A stretch of DNA of 64,000 bases from Flammula alnicola (lineage: Eukaryota; Basidiomycota; Agaricomycetes; Agaricales; Strophariaceae), in contig JADNRV010000081.1 of the NCBI GenBank assembly GCA_015499995.1, forward strand, positions 178,155-242,154. Reading direction: 5' to 3'. Numbering within the stretch: position 1 is the stretch's first letter; each line of letters starts with the position of its first letter. The translations under genes and the position numbers were made by a program. Positions 10,936 to 20,076 of the stretch are shown in pieces. Below the pieces are notes generated by a model. The model was not told the DNA's origin and ran no database searches. It was given only the letters and a program-made list of their open reading frames with translations.

Positions 10936-13454
10936 TTAAGAGCGTTTGCGGGACGTGGACCGTTTGCGGACGATGTTGCCCATACCGCCACGGCCAGTAG
11001 ATTCGAACTCTGGTGGTTCATGGTCCACACGAATAACGTTCAATGGCGGGTTTTGTGGTCTGCATAAGATTCGCGGTTCCGCCCCAGCCAGTGGAGCGAC
11101 TAGAGGTGGTAGTTTTATGGTCAATTCGACGATACAGGGAAGAGGTAGTAAAAATGTACGCACTGTCCGTCAGGGCTGGTGCTCTGCGAACGATAAGCGA
11201 GAGTGAGTTGCAATATGGATCGCGCGAACGCGAATGTTTGAAGTTGCCGGCCGCCGATTCCACCACGTCCACTGGAGAAGTGTAGAAGAGTCAACAATGA
11301 CGACAAGGAGAAGGAATGGTACGAATACTGACAAGTGCACTTTAAGAGGCTATGTACGTGTTCCCTGATGCCTTCTTATTCGTTCGAGTCAAGACGAGCC
11401 TCGCTGGTGTCGTGAGATCGAGAACGGAGGTTGCCTGCACCACCACAGCATATGGAGTATACCTGCAGAGATTTGAAGACAGATAAGCGATCAAGAGGAT
11501 CGTGTTAGATTAGTGGGCAAGCAACGCACTTGGTTTTGGCTGCCTCGGGTGGCAGAAGGTGACAAAGATGTCGACGGGACGAGATTCTAGCTTGGAATCG
11601 CGGGAGACAGAGACCTGGCGGATGCTACCCAAGTCCTCCTCGTCATGTAGATTGCCGGAGAAAAACTCCTGGCAAGGAGAGAAGTGGACGAAAACGTTCG
11701 GTTGCCGGCATTGCGAGAAATGTGAGAAAGGAGGATGAAAAAAAGAGATATCGAAGAGGGCGTTGCTGAAGAGCGAAGCATCCGCAGGAGTTGTATTGCG
11801 AAGCGTATGTACGTGGATGTTGACGTTGAGGATAGAATGAGAATTGAGCGGATATCAGTCGGCCCGAGCTGGCCATTGTTTGTTCCACACTGGTAACCGG
11901 AATGTACTCACAATACCGTGGTCACAATCTACGACGAATGAGCAGCGTTCAAAGGAGCCAAGGACGATGGCTTCCTACGAGGTACATATCAGGTTTTCTA
12001 TTTGATATTCTCTACTTATGTTTCTATCTAGACTATCTCAGCATTTGTACCCTCTGCCGACGTTCTACAGACGTCTTACCAGCATGTCTCCCACCCCCGT
12101 GATTCCTTCTAAGACCAGCAACATGCTCTCGCCCATCCCATCAGCATCCACCCCCTCGCTTGCTTGCTCCTCCAACTGTGAAAGCAATCGTTGGCCCGAA
12201 TAGACTCAGTGCAAAGTCTGCACACTCCCTGCTACAAACTCGAGAGCGACGACATCGTGTCTTTTCGAGTTATCTCCGGGCCGTAGGCTAACTTACGCCA
12301 TTATGCAGCAATCCGGTATCGTCATTGTCGGGCAAGGACAACGACATTGACTACAGAGTCGCCGCGTGTCGCGTGCGCGTTCTCAGAGAAAGACCCCAAG
12401 TAGTGACCTGCGCGAAGCCCCATTAGCAAAACAGCTTCAGCAACCACCGCTCATGTGGAGCTCTGCCCCCTCGACGCTATACTTAGTCGACTACAAAAGA
12501 TGCAGAAAAGCCGCAAGACGGCTGCAGAGCTGATGAGTCTTATCGGGATAATGAACGAGATGCCCGCCGTTGTTCTTTGGTATGTTTTCTCACATTGTGC
12601 ATAAATGGCATATTCCGACTACCTTTCGAGGTTCACCGCCTTTCTCCATTGCCAACGCATTTACCACCTGTCCGCCCATCTCAGGAGACACCTCCAACCA
12701 CTTCCACACCACCTGACTGGCAATTAGGAACCCCTCTGACATCAGTATCTACTATCCTCTTCCGTCATCGACGACCTCCAGACTCAACCCCGAGAAACCC
12801 AACCGCACCTTTCATCACATATCAGTCAACACCCAGAGCACCAGGAGGCCAGACACCATGATCTGGAGCACGAGCCTCGGGGGTGTGGAGGAGGATGATT
12901 CTGGACGGTTGTGATAGGAATGCATGGAGCACCTCGACTACTGTACCACGTGAGCTGCAGTCTGCGGAGGAGAACAGAAACCACAAACTAGGAGCGACAA
13001 ACACGAGAGCTGGGTGGTGTGTCAGCTTCTCATGAGCTGACCGTTGGCTACGAGGGACGGATGTTGGAGGAGAAGGTGGATGATTCGCGTACGGCGGATG
13101 CTGCAACAAATCCAGAAGCTGAGGGTCGACGATGCAAAGACCTCGCTGCTGGACGGCCATGCGTTCCTGAACCTACTTGCATGGGCTTACGACACTAAGA
13201 CTCTTATGGCTCGTAAAACCTTCCTCCGACATTATTCAACACACCTCGGGAGCTCATTATTATCTTCACTCTCCCAAATCACATCCGCTTCTATTACTGC
13301 TGACGGCATCGAGAAAGATGACGTCTACGACTCGGTCCTCGAGCTATCGAGGCAGGTGGCCGCATTGGCTACCACCAGCGCCCTCGAGGGCCTGCTCAGA
13401 GCACGATTCAAGGATTGGATGATAAGAGCTTTGAGGCTTCAGCAATCTCGGTGA
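10936..13454. repeat. Unrecognised gene segment, inverted copy of 25440-28400
   Basis: Peptides read on one strand here recur on the opposite strand at 25440-28400. Minus 11018-11272 (VESAAGNFKHSRSRDPY) matches plus 28085. Minus 11587-11888 (SSGRLISAQFSFYP) matches plus 27438. Plus 12018-12203 (LPTFYRRLTSMSP) matches minus 27101-27301. Plus 13044-13454 (LLDGHAFLNLLAWAYD, SQITSASIT, VLELS) matches minus 25493-25771. The segment seems to hold pieces of two divergent genes, both broken by stops and frameshifts. I do not recognise either family. The 13044-13454 piece has a heptad-like, coiled-coil look. Confidence 0.7.
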
Positions 13455-13864
13455 CTTTCATTGGTCGCTTTGAAAAGGCCAGCCACTGCAAGAATACTCT
13501 GGTATCACCAATGTAGTTCACGTCAATAGTTTCCAGTATCCGCTGATATGTCTCGTCTAGAGCCTTGGGTAGGTGGGCGAGCTGTTTACTTGATGACGGC
13601 TGGAACATTTGGCCAACGCATCAAGCTGTAACGAAACCCATCGAAATCTAAGAGACGATTAGTGGTAATTCAACAATGTATCGGATCGTTAAGATGAACG
13701 TACGACCCGTCTGCGCCCTTGACAATTGCGGCTTTTATGTCTTCTCTCGTCTTTTCATCCCAACGCCCAAAATTCGACGTGACTTCGCGCTCAATATTCG
13801 TGAGATTGTCAACCTTCGTTATAGTATTTCCTAGACACGGACTAACAGGCGCTGGTGCCCTCAC
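13408..13864 (-). pseudogene. NACHT-domain fragment of a third NLR
   Basis: On the minus strand the peptides NIEREVTSNFGRWDEKTRED, IKAAIVKGADGS, ALDETYQRILETIDVNYIGD and TRVFLQWLAFSKRPMKVTEI match the second half of the NACHT region of the complete NLR (22290-22720 on the plus strand), including the intron between GADGS and FRW. A small deletion after the intron shifts the frame. The fragment ends at about 13420, where it abuts the inverted segment above. No P-loop or repeats are present, so it is an orphan piece left by rearrangement. Confidence 0.8.
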
Positions 13865-14010
13865 ATCTCCATAGACATGCTAATCTTGATTTTCCTGACA
13901 TACTCGTCGATTTAATACCACAAAAGTCACCGAATTAGTAATACATTAGAAATCTTTATCGACCATGTACTGGTAGTAATCACCGCAAAAGCATACATTT
14001 ATAAGATTCG

Positions 14011-16179
14011 TCAAACCAGAGTTATATCCTTATATTGCGACTTGTCCATGTAAGATATAGCCCGGTCCTGCATCCGAAGTTCGTTGAGCCATATGGTTCC
14101 CATTCGACGATATGCCTCGTTCCCATTGACGTCTCCTCCGTTAGCTCTTGTAACAAGAAGGCAAAGGTAATTTATGCTGTTTATGCCGTCTCGGTTAAGT
14201 TCTGGATCTCTCCCAAGGGCCAGTGCGTATATCGACATGTTCTGGAGTTCTGAGTACGCGAACTCGTAGTCGAAGCGGGTTTCAAATGGGAACGAAATGA
14301 CCTGATTTGGGTCGTCGGAATGAGCCCAATTGAGAACTTGACCATCTTGCGTGGATACTCCGATAAATTTGATGGGGACCATTGGAGCGTTTATGATGAC
14401 TTGGGCGAAGCCAATTTGGCTGTAATAAGCCCCGTCATCGGTGTAGTTAGAAGGGTCCGGGGGTACGAGGGTAGGGGGCTGGAAGGTGGCATATTTTTGG
14501 GCGCGATAGATCCACCCATCGGGATTAAGGGACTGGACCCCCGAGTCCAAGCAAGCCCAGGACCAAGATGGTGCGCGGTAGTTTGAAAAAGGGGGCGGCC
14601 AGTCGCTAAGCCATTTCGATGGTCCAACTAAGGGGTTCGAAAGGGTATCAGTAGTCCAGAATAACTGTTCGATGAACCTCTTCTTCCACAACCCTGCATA
14701 GTACTTGTCGCCGGAGAAAAACTGTCCGAATCTCTTCGCCAGTCCTGAGATGGCTGGGAATTTGTTCTGGTTTGGATCAGTTAGATCGCGAGCTGAATAT
14801 AGAGCGACCAGGATGTCCCACTGGGATCGTCTATCCTGCGTTCCTATGGTAGGGAAAAGGCGGAGATCCTTTGTATTTCGATTGGTGCTCAAGTAACGAC
14901 CATCTATGGAGAGACCGTCCTCGCTTAGGAAGTGCCGGTTGCACTCGTAGTACACCTGGTGGGTGGAATAGATGATATTGCGCGTGCTCAGAATTCGTTC
15001 TTGGAGCGTCCATCCGCGGGTGGTGATTGGATCGTCATCGAACAAGAGGTGTTTTCGCTGGATATTCTCTTTGTCAGGGTCGAGTGCCGTAACAAAGACG
15101 GTACCCTGACGGCCGTTTATAGACAAATATTCAAAACGAGTGTAGTTTGGAAGGACCCGGCGGTGGAAGGTTCCCCGCTGTGCATCGGATGATGCGGATG
15201 CAGTAATCGTGACGCGGGAATTACCGTAGTACTCCAACATTTTCGGGCCTTCCCGGTGGAAATCCTTAGGATCATGTTGTATGATACAGTAGGCGTCAAC
15301 CCATAGGTATGGAATCCCCATGAATCGCGTAATTTCAATTGCGTCGGCAATTGTCTTGGGAATGGGAACGTGTATATCGATTTTTTTGTTCATATAGTCG
15401 TTAACGTTTAGCTTGGTCGTTTTGTAAGAATCATTCACAGTCCCCCATGAATAGCTGAGAGCCGCATACTCGCCTCGCTGGTATTGTTTAACCTTTAGAA
15501 GTTTAACGGGACTGGTGGACAATGGCCCAATATCAAGCACGCGTGTTGGGAGAAGAGGATCCTGTTGCTGACCGTTCGGGGGCCCGCATAGGCCGCCGTG
15601 ATTGTTGACACAGGTATCGACCCAATTCTTAGCGGTCCTTCGTGCTGTTATGTCTCCGGAGTCCTCATAGACCAAACGTCCTCTGAAGATGTCAACAAGC
15701 GGATCAGGGTTGTTTGGATCAGCTTGAACAAGTGTTAGCCAGCGTCCAAGAATAAAAAATAAAAAATAAAAATAACACATACAAGTGTCTATGCAACAAC
15801 CAAAAGCACCGACACGCCATATTACTCCTGGCCGATCGCCTTGGGTCCAAACAAGAAAGCCTTGTTGATGATTATCACGTCTCGTTATAAAGAAGTTATA
15901 TTCATCATCATGCGGGACGCTATTGGTGTTCATGAGGAACTCCTCATGAATTAGACGACATAGGTCGCAGGTTCGGGCTGAACTCTTCAAGTGGGACCGG
16001 TATGGCCAATGCTGATATCCATACGATAGGATCTCGTCTGAGTTTGGATCGCTACTTTCTACGCAGAAAAGATATGGCGTTTCTGAGTCGTACGGTTGTC
16101 CCGTAATGTTCTGGTACGGACGAGGCAGAGGAGGGGGATCTTCAAGGGGCATAAACCTGCAATAAGAGCAGCGTCCCAT
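14011..16179 (-). CDS. HET-domain (heterokaryon incompatibility) protein
   Basis: HET domains mark fungal proteins that trigger cell death in non-self recognition. The first ATG in frame is at 16179 (MGRCSYCRFMP). The N-terminal third is Cys-rich (CSYC, CDLCRLIHEEF). The HET core follows: YAALSYSWGTV, IPKTIADAIEITRFMGIPYL, WVDAYCIIQHD, EYYGNSRVTITASASSDAQ, TRGWTLQERILSTRNIIY. The C-terminal part (RAPSWSWACLDSG) is also typical. An AT-rich 60-nt stretch at 15723-15782 has intron signals (GTATGT...TTCAAG on the minus strand); because 60 is a multiple of three the frame stays open either way, giving about 722 or 702 residues. I favour splicing, since the retained peptide (CMCYFYFLFFILGRW) is foreign to the family. 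It lies between the duplicated NLR arms. Confidence 0.88.
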   Translation of the reverse strand: MGRCSYCRFMPLEDPPPLPRPYQNITGQPYDSETPYLFCVESSDPNSDEILSYGYQHWPYRSHLKSSARTCDLCRLIHEEFLMNTNSVPHDDEYNFFITRRDNHQQGFLVWTQGDRPGVIWRVGAFGCCIDTCMCYFYFLFFILGRWLTLVQADPNNPDPLVDIFRGRLVYEDSGDITARRTAKNWVDTCVNNHGGLCGPPNGQQQDPLLPTRVLDIGPLSTSPVKLLKVKQYQRGEYAALSYSWGTVNDSYKTTKLNVNDYMNKKIDIHVPIPKTIADAIEITRFMGIPYLWVDAYCIIQHDPKDFHREGPKMLEYYGNSRVTITASASSDAQRGTFHRRVLPNYTRFEYLSINGRQGTVFVTALDPDKENIQRKHLLFDDDPITTRGWTLQERILSTRNIIYSTHQVYYECNRHFLSEDGLSIDGRYLSTNRNTKDLRLFPTIGTQDRRSQWDILVALYSARDLTDPNQNKFPAISGLAKRFGQFFSGDKYYAGLWKKRFIEQLFWTTDTLSNPLVGPSKWLSDWPPPFSNYRAPSWSWACLDSGVQSLNPDGWIYRAQKYATFQPPTLVPPDPSNYTDDGAYYSQIGFAQVIINAPMVPIKFIGVSTQDGQVLNWAHSDDPNQVISFPFETRFDYEFAYSELQNMSIYALALGRDPELNRDGINSINYLCLLVTRANGGDVNGNEAYRRMGTIWLNELRMQDRAISYMDKSQYKDITLV

Positions 16180-16734
16180 ATCTGGTTGCAAGGTGAATGT
16201 GTCCTTTGCTATGGCGAGGAACACCTTATATCATTTATGGGCCCGGGAGCTTGAACGGCGCGGAAGGTGGCATTGACCAGTAAGGCTTTGGCAGATTCAC
16301 TGACAAACCCCACCGGAGAAACTGTCATCGGAAAACATGATGAATGTAACGATAAGGATGGTCAGCACCACAACCCACGTGCCAAAGGGTACCCGGCAGA
16401 AAAGCCGATAAAGTCCAATCAAAATCCCAGAAAGAATGGTATAAACAAAATATCTCCTTAACCAGTGCAAAGGCTTCGTGGACTAAGCGACGGCAATAGG
16501 AGGAAGAAAGCGCCTGAAACCGACATGGGCGGTCAATAAAGGGCCCCACGGAGGTGAGTACACCCTAACGATACTACCAGCAGAAGTCGACAACAGGCAG
16601 ACGGCAGGTCGCGAACTTAACGGCAACAATCTGGTGCCATGCATCAATAGCACGTCAGGTTCGAATCATGGCTGTGGTATTCGCACATTCTTGAGCACCA
16701 CTGCACCAATCTGGAATCATATCAGGTCAACAAT
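16180..16734. other. Intergenic, upstream of the HET gene
   Basis: Contains a short minus ORF (16325-16549) with hydrophobic stretches that I do not recognise. No conserved gene, RNA gene or mobile element is evident. It probably includes the HET promoter. Confidence 0.4.
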
Positions 16735-17200
16735 TTATTGTTTAACGACATTAAATTAAAGACACATACACCACGAGTCAGGTTCGTAGGATGCCGCGTC
16801 AAAATGAAATGCGGGGTCCGGGTAAGGAGAACACGGCGGACGTGCTCTCATGCGACCCGCGAAAGTTTCCGGTGAGCGCGATGCGCACGTCCGAGTAGAG
16901 GCGCGAATCGCAGCTTGTCGATCCACTGGCTGTCCACGTCGTCAGAGGAGGACCTATCGTCTGTCGCTATGATAGCGTGGTGGTGGTGGTGTTCACGCGC
17001 GTCGGAGGAGTCAAAGAGGAGTTCAAAGGCCTCATCGAACAATGTGACGTCGTCAGACGAAGGAGAGTACCTGTTGCTGGGGCTGATTGGGAATGGGCAA
17101 GAGTTGTAGGACGCACGGCGTGGAACACCTGCTCGAGGTAATGCCGTTGAGTTTTGGGCACTTAGGAAATGGGATCCTACTGTAATTGGGTTAGGCTTCT
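16735..17200 (-). pseudogene. Truncated inverted copy of the BTB gene
   Basis: Minus-strand peptide RRASYNSCPFPIS, AREHHHHHAI and DRSSSDD..DSQWIDKLR match 4857-5000, and the flank 16735-16830 matches 5590-5730 in reverse (shared ACAATTTATTGTTTAACGAC). Most of the BTB fold is deleted: after WIDKLR the sequence jumps to the histone-like AHRAHRKLSRVA reading, out of frame. Compared with the left copy it has an extra segment (SNRYSPSSDDVTLFDEAFEL) inside the N-terminal region, so neither copy is simply derived from the other. Confidence 0.75.
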
Positions 17201-17309
17201 TGACGATTTCACACGGGTCCCTCTTTCCTCTTTGCATAGACCTTTCGCGATTATGACCTCAAAACTCGTCCGTCTCTTCACTCTTCTTCCCCATCTAAAA
17301 CACGTTTTC

Positions 17310-17885
17310 TGACATTCTTCCTCCAGCTGTGCTCCGTGTACATAGGCGTCGCCATGATGTGCGTCATGCACACCTACTTCAAGTTTACCCAATAGGCATC
17401 CAGAACTTGTACCATCCCAAGCCGGTATCTCGACCAGCCCGCGGTTGGCGATCTAAAGCGCCCTTTCAAGACCGCAAGCATGTTCGAACGTCCAAGACCT
17501 CCTTCCTCCAGCTGCGCTCCGTGTACATAAGGCGTCATTATCTACTTCAATTTCACGTAGCCCCTGTTTATCAAGGCACTCGTCGGTATCAAGAACTTGT
17601 ACGACGCCAAACCGGTCGCTACCCACATCCTCGATCAGCCCGCTCGCTGTCCATATCCTCGACCAGCCCGCTCGCTGTCCACATCCTCGACCAGCCCGCC
17701 GTTGGCGACCTCGAGCGCCCTTTCAAGACCGTGAGCATGTTCGGACGTACGTTTCTGTCTTGCGTTCTTATCTTTCACTGCCTAATATTTCTTTGCTCGT
17801 AGCTGCCGCTGGCCCTCAAACTGACGCTACCATCACCGTAGAATCAGAAGCCGAGAAACGGGTCGGAAAGAAATTCCCAGATGGA
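17310..17885 (+). pseudogene. PHO88/SND3-like fragment (right copy 1, internally expanded)
   Basis: Plus-strand pieces GIKNLYDAKPVA, VGDLERPFKTVSMFG and AAAGPQTDA..EAEKRVGKK match the C-terminus of fungal PHO88. The piece is scrambled. The block ending in the CCTCCAGCTGxGCTCCGTGTACATA sequence occurs twice, and a 28-bp unit around ATCCTCGACCAGCCCGC is present three times at 17620-17705. Frames are broken. This is the most rearranged of the three copies in the window. Confidence 0.6.
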
Positions 17886-18409
17886 ATATGTCTGTATAAT
17901 TGGCTAGGACTCTGGCTCTATGGCGATGCCAGCGAATTTTATCTAAGTGCTGGCCATTCTATCTATGTACTGGCCATTCTACGTACGTCGACTCCCCCTA
18001 ATGTGCTCTTTTATTCTTCCAGTCTCATGTTCCTGCAGTTACAATTGCAATATTGCAAGTCGAACGACGTGGCATATCACCTTTTTTCCGGCTCCTTCAA
18101 CCAAAATAAATTATTGTAGTGCCACGTCAGCGCTGTCTTTAGCGTCAACCCTTCCAGAGTTCCTTCCATCGCTCTCAGTTTGGGCCGGCGACAATGTCGA
18201 TATTGAATATAACGACTCTAACCTCCTCAATCGCCCGAAAACATCGATGGAGTCCATTATATTCTTCTCATCCAACGAAGAAGACCGCAGGGGCGGGCAT
18301 GACTACATCCATTGCTCATACAGCGAATCTCAACCTATCAGTTCGGACCTGTCTGACGCGCCAAAACTCGTTCGTCAACCTATTCCTCCATCTCCAAAAT
18401 ATCTTTTCT

Positions 18410-18700
18410 AACCTCCTTCCTCCAGCTGCGCTCTGTGTACATAGGCGTCACCATGGTGGGCGTCATGCACATCTACTTCAAGTTCACCCAATGGGCACCA
18501 AGAACCTGTACGACCCCAAGCCGGTCGCTATCCACGTCCTCGGCCAACACGCCGTTGGCGATCTGAAGGGCCCTTTTAAGACCGCGAGCAGATTCGGACG
18601 TGCATTTTTATCTTCCACTATCTAACATTTTTTTCTCATAACTGCCGCTGGCCCTCAAACCGATGCTGCAGCCGAGAAACGGGTCGGAAAGAAGGAAGAC
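18410..18700 (+). pseudogene. PHO88/SND3-like fragment (right copy 2)
   Basis: Plus-strand pieces YIGVTMVGVMHIYFKFTQW, KNLYDPKPVA.HVLGQHAVGD and LKGPFKTASRFG match the same C-terminal blocks as the other two fragments. It is truncated on both sides and changes frame between blocks. It is cleaner than copy 1 and closest to the left copy. Confidence 0.6.
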
Positions 18701-20076
18701 TAAATTCTTAGATGGAAAATGTCTATATATTCGCTAGGACTATGGCGATGCTTGCGAATTTCATCTGCTGGCTCTTCCGCCGTATTTCTACGTACGTCGA
18801 CTCCTCCCCGTGTCCTCTTTTTTCCTTCCAATCTCATGATCCTGCAGTCACAATTGCAATATTGCAAGTCGAACAACGTGGCATATCACCTCAAAATAAA
18901 TTATTGTAGTGCCACGTCAGCGCTGTCTTCAACGTCGACCCTTCCAGAGTTCCTTCCGTCGTCCTTAGTTTGGGCCTGCGACAATGTCGATGTTAAATAT
19001 AAGTACTGTAACCCACTCAATCTCCCGAAAACATCGACGACGTCCATATTCCTCTCGCCCAACTTAGAAGACCACCGGGGCGAGCATGATTACGCCCAAC
19101 CTCGTGCAATGAATCTCTTGAACCCATCAGTACAAGCGCAAATCAGCCCACCAATTCGGCCTCGTCCGTTTCACGTCGATGCCTCTCTTTCAAAGTAGAC
19201 CCCTCTCTTCCTCGCGCATGACGACTTACGTACCCCCTTGAAACCACGTCGGTTTACTGCGATCCCGTCCACAACCCACCGTTATCATACCTTGCGCCCC
19301 CGAACGACCACTCACTGTATCGACGGCGTCTTGCACCCACATGAAAAACCTAGTTGTTGCCTGCTTCCGGTGCTGATAGAGTACATATCTCCTTTGCCCG
19401 CCTCGCAGCTATTCCTGTTACTTACCACCAGCGCTCCAGAACAAGAAATCAAGCCAATTTTTCAGAGTTTGGGCTCCGATGCTGGTGCTGGTGCTGTCCA
19501 GGATGTCGAGCGTGATACGGATGGAATTAGAACGCTTTTATTTCCAGCTTGGTGAGTCAGCAGGAAAATCTTCTTTGGCATGAAAGCACTGAATGCTTCC
19601 CAGGGACAGTCGCCTGCAGTTGGTGATGTTGTAAACATCCTCGGTGCTTGCAAACGAGGGCTTGAGTCATTCAGTTCGCCGTGTTGCGATGTCTCGAAGG
19701 TAGCCCAGACGTCTATTGGGATATCAATGAGATTAGGACCTAAGTATATGAGTATGCATGTAATATCTTATGGGAAACGAGTTCGTTAACTGTATCCATA
19801 GTATGTCGTGCGATACCCAAGGAGGTGCCATCCAGCTCATCTACCATGATTCACGTTTGTGTTTTGGTCGTCGAAGCCTCAGCATTTCCACGCGGAGGGT
19901 TGACAGGAGGAATGAGGCTATTTTTGGGGTTGAGTCCATTCACACAGCTTGAATGCCGTGCGCACCACGTTGGGCTGAGGTGCTGAACGTGAACCAAGAC
20001 CACGAGGCAGTGCTATACCTCTCATCCTTCTCTTCCTCCCTCTGACGCTTATACGTTGTCTGTTGTTCCAATAACT

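Noticed and set aside
16640..16670. tRNA-like B box (GGTTCGAATC)
   Set aside because: No A box at a suitable distance and no cloverleaf can be drawn upstream.
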